Shown: in pieces, positions 1 to 10,430 of the stretch
How the letters are laid out: each line of letters begins with the position of its first letter
How positions within the stretch are numbered: the stretch's first letter is position 1
Source: Caballeronia zhejiangensis
Lineage (GTDB): Bacteria > Pseudomonadota > Gammaproteobacteria > Burkholderiales > Burkholderiaceae
Reading direction: 5' to 3'
NCBI RefSeq assembly: GCF_000698575.1
Contig: NZ_JFHD01000011.1
Location: 62,001 to 126,000, forward strand
DNA: 64,000 nt
The notes under the pieces: model-generated
What the model saw: only the letters and a program-made list of their open reading frames with translations
The model's database searches: none
Told to the model about the DNA's origin: nothing
Program-made: the position numbers and the translations under genes

Positions 1-2
1 CG

Positions 3-1310
<1,308 letters not shown>

Positions 1311-1360
1311 GCTGCTTGCGGGAAGCGGTTCCTGATACCGCTTCCCGTTGCGAAAAGAAA

Positions 1361-1389
1361 AACCGATGCCTCGTGCATCGGTTTTTTTT
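1361..1389 (+). terminator. Rho-independent terminator of the helicase gene
   Basis: A 9-bp stem (AACCGATGC at 1361-1369 with GCATCGGTT at 1375-1383) and a 5-base loop run into eight T residues. A separate hairpin (GGGAAGCGGT at 1320-1329 with ACCGCTTCCC at 1337-1346) lies just upstream, directly after the stop codon. Confidence 0.92.
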
Positions 1390-1590
1390 CGCCCCGTCGG
1401 CATATTTCACCATGCGCAATGCTCTTTTGCGTCGCAAAAGCCGTGCTGCGCGGCACAAAACCTGCGGTTGCAAGATAGAAAACGTCGTTCCGCAATACGA
1501 TATTCGGATCGTATCTCGTTGATTTTGAACAAGGAAAATAAACCAGAATTCTCTGCCAGAGAGGTGTTTCGGAAAATCGCATTAGCCTAC

Positions 1591-1606
1591 ACTCTTATAT
1601 AAGAGT
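1591..1606. promoter_or_regulatory. Perfect 16-bp palindrome upstream of aceA (operator candidate)
   Basis: ACTCTTATATAAGAGT is a perfect 16-base palindrome centred 84 bases upstream of the aceA start codon. Its AT-rich core TTATATAA could overlap a -10 element. A dimeric repressor binding here would block aceA transcription. The regulator is not identifiable from the window: no adjacent regulator faces aceA, and the nearest LysR gene is 2 kb away on the other strand. Confidence 0.6.
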
Positions 1607-1682
1607 TGAGCAAACGCAGAACGCCGATTCGGCGCCGCTCATGCGATTCAGGAACATCAGTCCAGTCTCAGGGAGATTCGCC

Positions 1683-2990
<1,308 letters not shown>

Positions 2991-3076
2991 TACGGCTTCA
3001 GCAGGCGAATCAGGGAGAGTGGTGAAAAGAAGCGGCGTCCCGGCGCGCGCAGCCACGCGCCGGGGAACGCCGCTCG

Positions 3077-3511
3077 CTAGCGATACACGATTACCGGAAT
3101 CTTCGTATGCGTCAGGACGCGCTGCGTTTCGCTGCCGATCAGCAGACTGCCGAGACCGCGCCGTCCGTGCGACGCCATCAGGATCACGTCGCAACCGTTT
3201 TGCTCCGCCGCCTCGATGATGCCGATATACGGCGCGGCATCGATGCTCGTCACGCTCGTGCAGGGCACGCCGGCGCTTTCCGCGGCGCGCTCGACCGCGC
3301 GCAGATGTTCGCGGGCTTCGTTCTCGGCGCGGGCGTGAAAATCGTCGGGCGGCTCGACGGCGACATCGGCGAATGGCGAATACGGATACTGAGGCAGGCA
3401 CGCGTAAGCCGTGATGCGCGCACCGACGGATTGCGCAAGATCGATCGCGCCGTCGATGGCCTTTTGCGATAGCTCCGAGCCGTCGGTCGGCACGAGGATG
3501 TGTTTGAACAT
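3077..3511 (-). CDS. Universal stress protein (UspA family)
   Basis: This is a single-domain 144-residue UspA-type protein, a cytoplasmic nucleotide-binding stress protein. It begins with the usual strand FKHILVPTDGSELS. Near the C-terminus is the ATP-binding loop SHG followed nine residues later by GSET (about 115-130). The first glycine of the usual G-x2-G motif is alanine here (MASHG). The ATG at 3511 has a good GGGGGAGG ribosome binding site; the longer upstream reading frame does not resemble the family. It converges on aceA and is probably monocistronic. Confidence 0.9.
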   Translation of the reverse strand: MFKHILVPTDGSELSQKAIDGAIDLAQSVGARITAYACLPQYPYSPFADVAVEPPDDFHARAENEAREHLRAVERAAESAGVPCTSVTSIDAAPYIGIIEAAEQNGCDVILMASHGRRGLGSLLIGSETQRVLTHTKIPVIVYR

Positions 3512-3643
3512 GGCGTCCTCCCCCGTCAGTTGATGGTGCGTGATTCCATTGTAGTAACGGGCGCCGGCGCAGAGCAATTTCGATGTACCCGCGCGGCGAT
3601 GCGACGCCGCGCATAGGATTCCGAAGCTTTCACCGGCTCGCAG

Positions 3644-4546
3644 TCAACCCCAATATCCCGTCGCGTTATAGGTATGTTTGAGCAAATCGAGAAACAATCG
3701 CACGCGCAACGGCAGATGCCGCCTTTGCGGAAACACCGCGTGAATGCCGATCGGCGGCGCGGCGTACGCATCGAGCACGCTGACGAGGCGGCCAGCGTCG
3801 ATGTCATCGCCGACTTCCCACCACGAGCGCCACGCGAGACCGCGGCCTTCGAGACACCATTCGTGCAGCACGGCGCCGTCGGAGCATTCCATCGTGCCGG
3901 AAACCTTGATCGTGACAACCTTGCCGTCCTGCTCGAACACCCAGCCACGCTGCTGATTCGCCGACGCGCCGAGTGCCAGGCAATTGTGATGCGCGAGCGC
4001 GGCGAGATCGGCGGGCTCGCCACGTTTTTCCAGATACTCCGGCGACGCGACGCACACGCGCCGGTTCTCTCCGAGCTTCAAGGAGACCAGCGACGAATCC
4101 GGCAGTTCGCCGAGACGCACGGCGCAGTCGAAGCCTTCGTTGACGAGATCGACCATGCGGTCGGTCAGGTCGAGACTCACGGAAACGTCCGGATGCAAGG
4201 TCGTGAACTTCGGCACGAGCGGCGCGACGTGACGCCGTCCGAAGCCCGCCGGCGCCGAGACGCGCAAATGCCCGCTCGCCTTCACGCCGCCCGCCGACAC
4301 GCTCGCCTCCGCGTTCTGCATGTCGTTGATGATGCGCTGGCAGTCCTCGAGAAACGCGGAGCCTTCGAAGGTCAGCGTGATTCGGCGCGTCGTACGCACG
4401 AGCAGCTTCACGCCGAGCCGCTCTTCGAGCGCATCCAGCCTGCGTCCGATGACGGCCGGCGCGATGCCCTCCGCCTGTGCCGCCGCCGACAGGCTGCCCT
4501 TCGCCGCGACCGAAGCGAAGGTTTCTATCTGCTTGAATCGATCCAT
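3644..4546 (-). CDS. LysR-family transcriptional regulator
   Basis: This 300-residue LysR-type regulator has an N-terminal winged helix-turn-helix (residues 1-60, FVAAKGSLS-type segment, then RTTRRITLT) and a periplasmic-binding-like effector domain (about 90-295). It is divergent from the haloacid dehalogenase-like gene and malate synthase, with 137 bases between. An inverted repeat at 4607-4637 lies in that gap. By position it may control the downstream pair, itself, or both. The effector is unknown. The RTTRR variant groups with the large CrgA/DmlR-like subfamily. Confidence 0.9.
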   Translation of the reverse strand: MDRFKQIETFASVAAKGSLSAAAQAEGIAPAVIGRRLDALEERLGVKLLVRTTRRITLTFEGSAFLEDCQRIINDMQNAEASVSAGGVKASGHLRVSAPAGFGRRHVAPLVPKFTTLHPDVSVSLDLTDRMVDLVNEGFDCAVRLGELPDSSLVSLKLGENRRVCVASPEYLEKRGEPADLAALAHHNCLALGASANQQRGWVFEQDGKVVTIKVSGTMECSDGAVLHEWCLEGRGLAWRSWWEVGDDIDAGRLVSVLDAYAAPPIGIHAVFPQRRHLPLRVRLFLDLLKHTYNATGYWG

Positions 4547-4606
4547 GCGCGTTCGTCGTCAATATCGGTGTTGAACGACAGATTAGGTAAGTAAAAGTAA
4601 AAGATC

Positions 4607-4637
4607 AAGTGATGCTGCGGTGCTTTTTCCATCACTT
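4607..4637. promoter_or_regulatory. Inverted repeat AAGTGATG-N15-CATCACTT in the LysR/HAD intergenic region
   Basis: Perfect 8-base arms lie at 4607-4614 and 4630-4637, and GATC flanks both arms (4603-4606 and 4639-4642). The position between a LysR gene and its divergent neighbour is where LysR sites are normally found. The 15-base spacer is wider than a classic T-N11-A box, so the binding protein is uncertain. Confidence 0.45.
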
Positions 4638-4683
4638 AGATCACGAATACAATCGATCCGACCTCTAAACGGAGCGCAAGGCT

Positions 4684-5523
4684 ATGTCGGCCATAACGAC
4701 ACACGCATCGTCCAGCGAATTTTCCCGCGAGTTGTCCAAGCTCCCCCGCGCAGTCATCTTCGACGCTTACGGCACGCTTTTCGACGTCCACTCGGTCGTC
4801 GCGGCGGCCGAGCAGCTCTTTCCCGGCCACGGCGACGCACTCTCGAAGCTCTGGCGCCGCAAGCAGATCGAGTACACGCAACTGCGCACGCTCGCCGATC
4901 CGTCGGGCGCGCACTACGAGCCGTTCTGGACAGTCACGATCGATGCGCTGCGCCACGCGGCTGCACGCCTGAACCTCGCCGATGCGCTCACGAGCGCCGC
5001 CGAGAAGCGCCTGATGGACGAATACGCGTGCCTTTCCGCGTTCCCCGACACGCTGCCCGCGCTCAGATCGTTGCGCGACGGCCTCGCCATTCCGCTCGCG
5101 ATTTTGTCGAACGGCAATCCGCCGATGCTCGACATCGCCGTGAAAAGCGCCGGCATGAGCGGCCTCTTCGATTACGTTCTGTCGGTCGATGCAGCGCGCG
5201 CCTACCAGCCCGCGCCCGCCGCCTACGCGCTCGGCACCCGAGCCTTCGATGCCAGCGCGCGCGACATCGTATTCGCGTCGAGCAACGGCTGGAATGTCGC
5301 CGGCGCAACATGGTTCGGCTACACGACTTTCTGGATCAACCGCGCCGCGCTGCCGCCCGAGGAACTGGGCGTCGCGCCGCACGGCAGCGGCCGCGGCATG
5401 GCCGATCTCATCGCTTTCATCGAAGGCGGCGCGACGCGCGCCGTCGCCAACTCTCGCCGGATCACGCAGCCGAAAAGCAGGCAGCGCAACGCTTCACGCA
5501 CAACCACCAGCAAAACCGTCTGA
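4684..5523 (+). CDS. Haloacid dehalogenase type II-like HAD hydrolase
   Basis: This HAD-superfamily protein resembles (S)-2-haloacid dehalogenases, which hydrolyse 2-haloacids to 2-hydroxyacids. Motif I is FDAYGTLFDV with the nucleophile at Asp27. Motif II is in LSNGNPPML. The late motif SSNGWNVAGA with the following WINR is typical of the type II enzymes. It has 279 residues against about 220-240 for the family; the surplus is a basic, low-complexity C-terminal tail of some 35 residues. The stop lies 18 bases before aceB, so the two are probably co-transcribed. The natural substrate is unknown. Confidence 0.85.
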   Translation: MSAITTHASSSEFSRELSKLPRAVIFDAYGTLFDVHSVVAAAEQLFPGHGDALSKLWRRKQIEYTQLRTLADPSGAHYEPFWTVTIDALRHAAARLNLADALTSAAEKRLMDEYACLSAFPDTLPALRSLRDGLAIPLAILSNGNPPMLDIAVKSAGMSGLFDYVLSVDAARAYQPAPAAYALGTRAFDASARDIVFASSNGWNVAGATWFGYTTFWINRAALPPEELGVAPHGSGRGMADLIAFIEGGATRAVANSRRITQPKSRQRNASRTTTSKTV

Positions 5524-5541
5524 CCGACCAAGGAGAAAACC

Positions 5542-7152
5542 ATGACGCATCCATCGAATCCGCTTTCGCTTCCGAAAGGCATGGCCATCTCAGCCGATAT
5601 CAAGCCCGGCTACGAGACCATCCTGACGCCCGAAGCGCTCGCGTTCGTCGCGTCGCTGCATCGCCAGTTCGAGCCGCGCCGCAAGCAATTGCTCGCGGCG
5701 CGCGTCGAGCGCACGAAGCGTCTCGATGCGGGCGAGCGCCCGAGCTTCCTCGAAGAAACGAAATCGATCCGCGAAGGCGACTGGAAGGTCGCGCCGCTGC
5801 CGGCAGATCTTCAATGCCGTCGCGTCGAGATCACCGGTCCGGTCGAGCGCAAGATGATCATCAACGCGCTCAACTCCGGCGCGGATTCCTACATGACCGA
5901 CTTCGAGGATTCGAATGCGCCGAACTGGGACAACCAGATCGTCGGCCAGGTCAATCTGAAGGAAGCCGTGCGCCGTACGATTTCGCTCGAACAGAACGGC
6001 AAGTCGTACAAGCTCAACGACAAGATCGCGACGCTGATCGTGCGTCCGCGCGGCTGGCATCTCGACGAAAAGCACGTCACCGTCGATGGCGAGCGCGTGT
6101 CGGGCGGCATCTTCGATTTCGCGCTCTTCCTGTTTCACAACGCGAAGGAGTTGATCGCGCGCGGCAGCGGTCCGTACTTCTATCTGCCGAAGATGGAAAG
6201 CCATCTCGAAGCGCGTCTGTGGAACGACATTTTCGTCGCGGCGCAGGAGGCCATCGGCATCCCGCGCGGCACGATTCGCGCGACGGTGCTCGTCGAAACG
6301 ATTCTCGCCGCGTTCGAGATGGACGAAATCCTGTACGAGCTGCGCGAGCATAGCTCGGGGCTCAACGCGGGCCGCTGGGATTACATCTTCTCGGCGATCA
6401 AGAAGTTCAAGAACGACACGGACTTCTGCCTCGCCGACCGCGCGAAGATCACGATGACGTCGCCCTTCATGCGCGCCTATGCACTCGAACTTTTGAAGAC
6501 ATGCCACAAACGCAATGCGCCGGCGATCGGCGGCATGTCGGCGCTGATTCCGATCAAGAACGATCCGGCCGCGAACGACAAAGCGATGGGCGGCGTGCGC
6601 TCCGACAAGGCGCGCGACGCCTCTGACGGCTACGACGGTGGCTGGGTCGCGCATCCGGGCCTCGTGCCGGTCGCGATGGAAGAGTTCGTGAAGGTGCTCG
6701 GCGACAAGCCCAACCAGATCGATAAGCAGCGCACCGACGTGCAGGTGACGGCGCACGATCTGCTCGACTTCCGTCCGGAAGAGCCGATCACCGAAGCGGG
6801 CTTGCGCAACAACGTGAACGTCGGCGTCCACTATCTCGGTTCGTGGCTCGCGGGCAATGGCTGCGTGCCGATCCACAATCTGATGGAAGACGCCGCGACC
6901 GCCGAAATCTCGCGCTCGCAGGTGTGGCAATGGATCCGCTCGCCGAAGGGCAAGCTCGACGACGGCCGCAAGGTCACGGCATCGATGGTGCGCGAGATCA
7001 CCATCGACGAACTGGAGAAGGTGAAGCAGGCGGTCAGCGCGTCGGGCGCGGACACGAAACCCTACGAACGCGCGGCGAAAATCTTCGAGGAAATGTCGAC
7101 TTCGGCGCACTTCACCGAGTTTCTGACGCTGCCGCTGTACGAGGAAATTTGA
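5542..7152 (+). CDS. aceB: Malate synthase A
   Basis: The enzyme condenses glyoxylate with acetyl-CoA to malate, the second step of the glyoxylate shunt. At 536 residues it has the length of form A rather than the longer form G. Visible family segments include [48 protein letters not shown], and the region with GVHYLGSWL and [13 protein letters not shown]. The ATG has an AAGGAG site 7 bases upstream. It follows the HAD gene by 18 bases and is closed by a strong terminator. Confidence 0.97.
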   Translation: MTHPSNPLSLPKGMAISADIKPGYETILTPEALAFVASLHRQFEPRRKQLLAARVERTKRLDAGERPSFLEETKSIREGDWKVAPLPADLQCRRVEITGPVERKMIINALNSGADSYMTDFEDSNAPNWDNQIVGQVNLKEAVRRTISLEQNGKSYKLNDKIATLIVRPRGWHLDEKHVTVDGERVSGGIFDFALFLFHNAKELIARGSGPYFYLPKMESHLEARLWNDIFVAAQEAIGIPRGTIRATVLVETILAAFEMDEILYELREHSSGLNAGRWDYIFSAIKKFKNDTDFCLADRAKITMTSPFMRAYALELLKTCHKRNAPAIGGMSALIPIKNDPAANDKAMGGVRSDKARDASDGYDGGWVAHPGLVPVAMEEFVKVLGDKPNQIDKQRTDVQVTAHDLLDFRPEEPITEAGLRNNVNVGVHYLGSWLAGNGCVPIHNLMEDAATAEISRSQVWQWIRSPKGKLDDGRKVTASMVREITIDELEKVKQAVSASGADTKPYERAAKIFEEMSTSAHFTEFLTLPLYEEI

Positions 7153-7181
7153 GCGTTTCGTGCCGTCTCGCGCACGAACGG

Positions 7182-7205
7182 AAAACGGCCTTCGGGCCGT
7201 TTTTT
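7182..7205 (+). terminator. Rho-independent terminator after aceB
   Basis: A GC-rich stem (AAAACGGCC at 7182-7190 with GGCCGTTTT at 7195-7203) closes a TTCG tetraloop and is followed by T residues. Confidence 0.93.
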
Positions 7206-7305
7206 CGTCTGGCACGCCGCATGGATCGCGCACGGCGTGTGCTACATTGCGCATCGTCTTTTCAACGATTCAACCGTGGAGCGCACTCATCGTGCGAACG
7301 ACAGC

Positions 7306-7566
7306 ATGAGCAATATCCAGCTCGATATCGAATGGACCGAAGCGGCATCGCGCAAGATCGAAAAACTGATGCCGCGCAACGCGAACAAGGACTCGTATCT
7401 GGCGCTGCCGCCCGTCGAATGCCTGCCGATGGAAGGCGACGTGCTGTTCCTCGGACCGTCCGGCAAGCAGCAGCCGTTCATCGTCGCGGAGCGCCAGTAT
7501 CATCACGACGGCGACGCCGACTGGACCATCATCCTGATCCTCGACGTCCCGCAAGAAACGCATTAA
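7306..7566 (+). CDS. Conserved small protein of unknown function
   Basis: This 86-residue acidic protein has no signal peptide and no membrane segment, so it is probably cytoplasmic. No known domain is recognised. It contains a hydrophobic beta-rich half (DVLFLGPSG, PFIVAERQYHH) and ends with WTIILILDVP. The ATG at 7306 is preferred because the protein then begins with an acidic helix-like segment, but no strong ribosome binding site precedes it. It stands alone between the aceB terminator and a convergent monooxygenase gene. Confidence 0.65.
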   Translation: MSNIQLDIEWTEAASRKIEKLMPRNANKDSYLALPPVECLPMEGDVLFLGPSGKQQPFIVAERQYHHDGDADWTIILILDVPQETH

Positions 7567-7583
7567 AAGCGCTGTCCGGTCCG

Positions 7584-7874
7584 TCAGAGAATCTTGCTCG
7601 CGACACGGACTTCACCGTGCTCGCACAAGTCCGGCGATTTGGCGCGGAACGTCTGGATGTGCGCCGTTTCGCCGTGCTTCGCGAGCGCGGCCTCGCTCTC
7701 CCAGCGCTCGACGAAGATAAAGCGCCGCGGCTCCTTCAGGTCGCGGTGCAAGTCGTATTGCAGCGCACCCGCCTCCTTGCGCGTCGGCTCGACGTTCGCT
7801 TCCAGCACTTCCCTCAGTTCCTCTTCCTTGCCCGGTTTGGCAACAAAGATCGCGACGACGGCAACTTCCGACAT
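7584..7874 (-). CDS. Antibiotic biosynthesis monooxygenase (ABM)-type quinol monooxygenase
   Basis: This 96-residue protein has the dimeric ferredoxin-like ABM fold found in YgiN and other cofactor-free monooxygenases. Typical features are the first strand VVAIFVAKPGKEEELRE, the YDLHRDLKEPRRFIFVERW core, and the helix ALAKHGETAHIQTF. A strong AAGGAG ribosome binding site fixes the start at 7874. Members oxidise quinols or small aromatics, but the substrate cannot be named. It is a single-gene unit. Confidence 0.85.
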   Translation of the reverse strand: MSEVAVVAIFVAKPGKEEELREVLEANVEPTRKEAGALQYDLHRDLKEPRRFIFVERWESEAALAKHGETAHIQTFRAKSPDLCEHGEVRVASKIL

Positions 7875-7964
7875 GAGCTTCTCCTTTCTTACTTGAACGA
7901 TGGAAGCACGAGCATAACCGCGCATCGCGCATGTCGCCGAAAACGCCCGATCTGCAAGCCAAAG

Positions 7965-8027
7965 AAAAAGCCCGCGTTCCAAGAGAAACGCGGGCAAAAA
8001 CCGTCGCCCTACGAGGATAGGCGACGG
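7965..8027 (-). terminator. Two tandem Rho-independent terminators on the minus strand
   Basis: On the minus strand the first stem (CCGTCGCC with GGCGACGG, 8027 to 8001, 11-base loop) runs into five T residues. The second stem (GCCCGCGTT with AACGCGGGC, 7995 to 7970, 8-base loop) runs into TTTTTC. There is no coding gene directly upstream on this strand, because bamC already has its own terminator at 8282-8310. Confidence 0.8.
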
Positions 8028-8260
8028 GGCCATCGGGGTTCGCGCGGGGCGAACCAATCGTCTGTTTGTCAGGTACAACGTGCGTGATACGCGCGCTTCG
8101 TGGAACTTCCGGCGGGTGATTTACGCCACTGATGCAATGTACTGTCCGGGCGTTCATTTCTATAAGCTTTTGCGCACATTTCCCGATAGAAAGAATTGTC
8201 TGCGCAATATTTACGCGTCGCTCGCATTTCCGTGCGCGCTGAAAAAATCGTTTGCGCGCC
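7965..8260 (-). ncRNA. Candidate intergenic small RNA ending in tandem hairpins
   Basis: The boundary is tentative. The 3' end is marked by the tandem terminators at 7965-8027; the 5' end is unknown because no clear -35/-10 pair could be assigned. The loop of the first hairpin reads UAUCCUCGUAG on the minus strand, exposing CCUC, which could pair with a GAGG ribosome binding site. An alternative is that the hairpins are only a back-up terminator for bamC read-through. Confidence 0.3.
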
Positions 8261-8281
8261 CGGCGGCGGCATCGACGGCGC

Positions 8282-8310
8282 AAAAAAACCGCCTCGCGAA
8301 GGAGGCGGTT
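8282..8310 (-). terminator. Rho-independent terminator of bamC
   Basis: On the minus strand a 9-bp stem (AACCGCCTC at 8310-8302 with GAGGCGGTT at 8295-8287) leads into a run of seven T residues. It begins 25 bases after the bamC stop codon. Confidence 0.92.
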
Positions 8311-8334
8311 TCTGCGGATCGGCGCGGAAAACGA

Positions 8335-9543
8335 TCAGCTGATCTGGTCGGCGAGCAGCGCCATGATCTGGCGAGCTTGCGGCGACGAATCGACTTCGCC
8401 CTTGTCGTCGACGATCGCCACGCGCGTTTGCTGCTCGGTGACGGCGCGCACGTTGACCTGATACTGCTTCGCCTTCATTTCCTTGCGGCCGTGGAACACC
8501 TGGCTCCAGAAGCCTTGTTCCGCCGACGACTTGTCCGTCGGATCGACGTAGCGCACGTAATAGACGCCCTTGCTGCGGTCGCGGTCGTCCACCGTGAAGT
8601 TGGCGCGATCGAGCGCGATGCCCACGCGCAACCACGCGCGGTCGTACGCTTCCGGCAAGGTCAGTTGCGACGATGCGGCCTCGGGCACGACTTCGTTGCG
8701 GATCGGCGAATTGCCCGCGTACGCGGCGTTCTGCGCCGCGACCGACGCCGCCTTCGCATCGCCGCCCTTCGCGGCTTGCGCGCCCGCAGCACCGGCGGCC
8801 GGGGCGTCGAGCGGCGTTGCGCCGCCGGAAGCCGCCCGCTGGTCGGCCAGCGAGAGCGAGGACATCAGGCGCTTGAGGTATTCGTTCTCGAGCGCGGGAT
8901 CGTTCGGGCGGGCCTGCCACTGGCTCGTGTCATTGTTCACGCCGGTCAGCGCCTCGCGCATGCCCTTCTGGCTGATGAACACATACGTGCCGCCGTTCGG
9001 CGCCGCTTCGAGACGCGTGCGGTACTTGTTGCGCTCGGCCGTGACATACGAGTTGCCGGTTGCCTTGGCGAGCGTGTCGCGGATCAGGCCGTCGGAAATC
9101 TGCGGATGGGTTTCGTTCCAGTCCGTTTCCATCACGCCCTTGTCGCGCTGATCGACGACGAGCAGAAAGCCCTGCTCCTGCCAGAAACGGCGGACCTGCG
9201 GCCACACCTGATCGGGCGTCTTGCCATCGACGACGAGCCAGCGCTCGGTGCCGTCGCGCTGAACGCGCATGCCCGACACCGGCGGAACCACCGTGGGCGC
9301 GTTCGGTGCGACTTTCTGAATCTGCTGCAGATCGGACAGCGATGCCTGCCCGCCTTGCGGCGGCAATGAACGCTGATCGGCCGCTTCGTCGAGCAGGTTC
9401 GGCGGCACGGCGAGAGACACCTGTTTCGAACGCTGATCGCTCTTGTAGTTGAACGCGTTGGGATTGGACGAGCCACATCCCGCCACGATTCCGGCCACCG
9501 CGAAAAGCGCAGCCATCCGCTTCGTTACACGAAAATCTGTCAT
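8335..9543 (-). CDS. bamC: Outer membrane protein assembly lipoprotein BamC
   Basis: BamC (NlpB) is a lipoprotein of the BAM complex that inserts beta-barrel proteins into the outer membrane. The 402-residue protein starts with a lipoprotein signal ending IVAGCGSS, with lipidated Cys23. An unstructured NAFNYKSDQRSK-type segment follows, then two helix-grip domains (for example RRFWQEQGFLLVVDQRDKGVMETDW, and later AYDRAWLRVGIALDRANFTVDDRDRSKGVYYVRYVD). An Ala/Gly-rich linker joins the domains. The gene appears to be transcribed alone: it has its own terminator, and 415 bases separate it from the divergent DUF2844 gene. Confidence 0.93.
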   Translation of the reverse strand: MTDFRVTKRMAALFAVAGIVAGCGSSNPNAFNYKSDQRSKQVSLAVPPNLLDEAADQRSLPPQGGQASLSDLQQIQKVAPNAPTVVPPVSGMRVQRDGTERWLVVDGKTPDQVWPQVRRFWQEQGFLLVVDQRDKGVMETDWNETHPQISDGLIRDTLAKATGNSYVTAERNKYRTRLEAAPNGGTYVFISQKGMREALTGVNNDTSQWQARPNDPALENEYLKRLMSSLSLADQRAASGGATPLDAPAAGAAGAQAAKGGDAKAASVAAQNAAYAGNSPIRNEVVPEAASSQLTLPEAYDRAWLRVGIALDRANFTVDDRDRSKGVYYVRYVDPTDKSSAEQGFWSQVFHGRKEMKAKQYQVNVRAVTEQQTRVAIVDDKGEVDSSPQARQIMALLADQIS

Positions 9544-9958
9544 TTGGAGAAGTCCTTCCGCTACGCCACGGGCGTTCTTCCGTGGATCAACCCGTTATTT
9601 TACCGGTCCGCCGTGCGCCGTGACAAAAAAGAGGTCACGACGGCTTCCGGCAAGGCTGCGCAGCGCGCCCATTAAACGTTGCCTTTCAATGACGAAAGCA
9701 GACTACGCGCAGCCAAAAGGCGCGCCTCAAACTTCCATTTAAGCCGCTCCGCATCGAATTGACAATTTATGACAATCGCGAAAAGCGGCAATTCGGCTTT
9801 TCGATCTGCGTAACCTTTTGATTCATAGAGACTTCTTTTTCTCCTACGCGCATCCGCCCGTTTCGCGCGGAAACATCGACGTGTATCAGTTTTTTCTGAC
9901 TTCCTCCTAAAATCGCATCTCGAAAATAAGAAGAGTCCTAATTAACGGAGAGAACGTC
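9544..9958. other. Divergent control region between bamC and the DUF2844 gene
   Basis: These 415 bases hold no credible gene. They contain an inverted repeat CGTGAC-N9-GTCACG (9619-9639), a second inverted repeat CGAAAAGC-N9-GCTTTTCG (9779-9803), and AT-rich sequence before the DUF2844 gene. In the latter, TAAAAT near 9908 could serve as a -10. The promoters of both flanking genes must lie here. Confidence 0.55.
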
Positions 9959-10420
9959 ATGAGAAAAATCAGAATTCCTCACTACGCGACCGCGTGCCTG
10001 ACCATTCTGGCGATCGGCGCGTCGGCTAATGCCCACGCGCAGCTCGGTGCCGCCGGGCGCGCGTCGAGCGCATCGCAGGGCGATGTCGTGCATCAGGCGC
10101 AGAGCGGCCTCGTGAAATTCCACGAAACGACCGATGCCGACGGCATCGTCGTGCGTGAGTATGTCGATTCGAGCGGCACGGTGTACGCGGTGTCCTGGCG
10201 CGGCCCGGCGATGCCGGACGTCCGCACGCTGCTCGGCAGCCATTTCGAGACGTTCAGGCAAGGCGCGAGCGCGTCGGTCGGCGATGCGGGCCTGCATGCG
10301 GCGCACGTCGCCGCGGGCGATCTCGTCGTCGAAAATCGCATGCGGCTGCGCGAATTCATCGGCCGCGCATGGCTTGCGAGCGCCCTGCCGCCGGGCGTGA
10401 GCGCAACGGACATTCAGTAA
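9959..10420 (+). CDS. DUF2844 exported protein
   Basis: This 153-residue protein matches the DUF2844 family as I recall it. It has a Sec signal peptide ending AHAQ (about residue 27) and is predicted to be periplasmic. The mature part contains VHQAQSGLVKFHETTDADGIVVREYVD-like sequence and a conserved core YAVSWRGPAMPDVRTLLGSHF. The ATG has a GGAGAG site 7 bases upstream. The stop is 10 bases from the following DUF3443 lipoprotein gene, so the two are co-transcribed. The function of both families is unknown to me. Confidence 0.88.
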   Translation: MRKIRIPHYATACLTILAIGASANAHAQLGAAGRASSASQGDVVHQAQSGLVKFHETTDADGIVVREYVDSSGTVYAVSWRGPAMPDVRTLLGSHFETFRQGASASVGDAGLHAAHVAAGDLVVENRMRLREFIGRAWLASALPPGVSATDIQ

Positions 10421-10430
10421 GAGGCCCGCC

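Larger units (their letters stand above)
1311..1682. other. Gene-free stretch between the helicase gene and aceA
   Basis: This 372-base gap has no credible ORF. It holds a 10-bp perfect hairpin at 1320-1346, the helicase terminator at 1361-1389, an AT-rich stretch typical of a promoter (about 1480-1610), and a perfect palindrome at 1591-1606. The second half is therefore most simply the aceA control region. Confidence 0.7.
7875..8334. other. Gene-free stretch between the ABM gene and bamC
   Basis: No ORF with a ribosome binding site was found in these 460 bases. The stretch contains the bamC terminator (8282-8310). About 260 bases further along the minus strand are two back-to-back hairpins, each followed by T residues (7965-8027). 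The part between is long enough for a small RNA gene, which is listed separately as a candidate. Confidence 0.6.
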
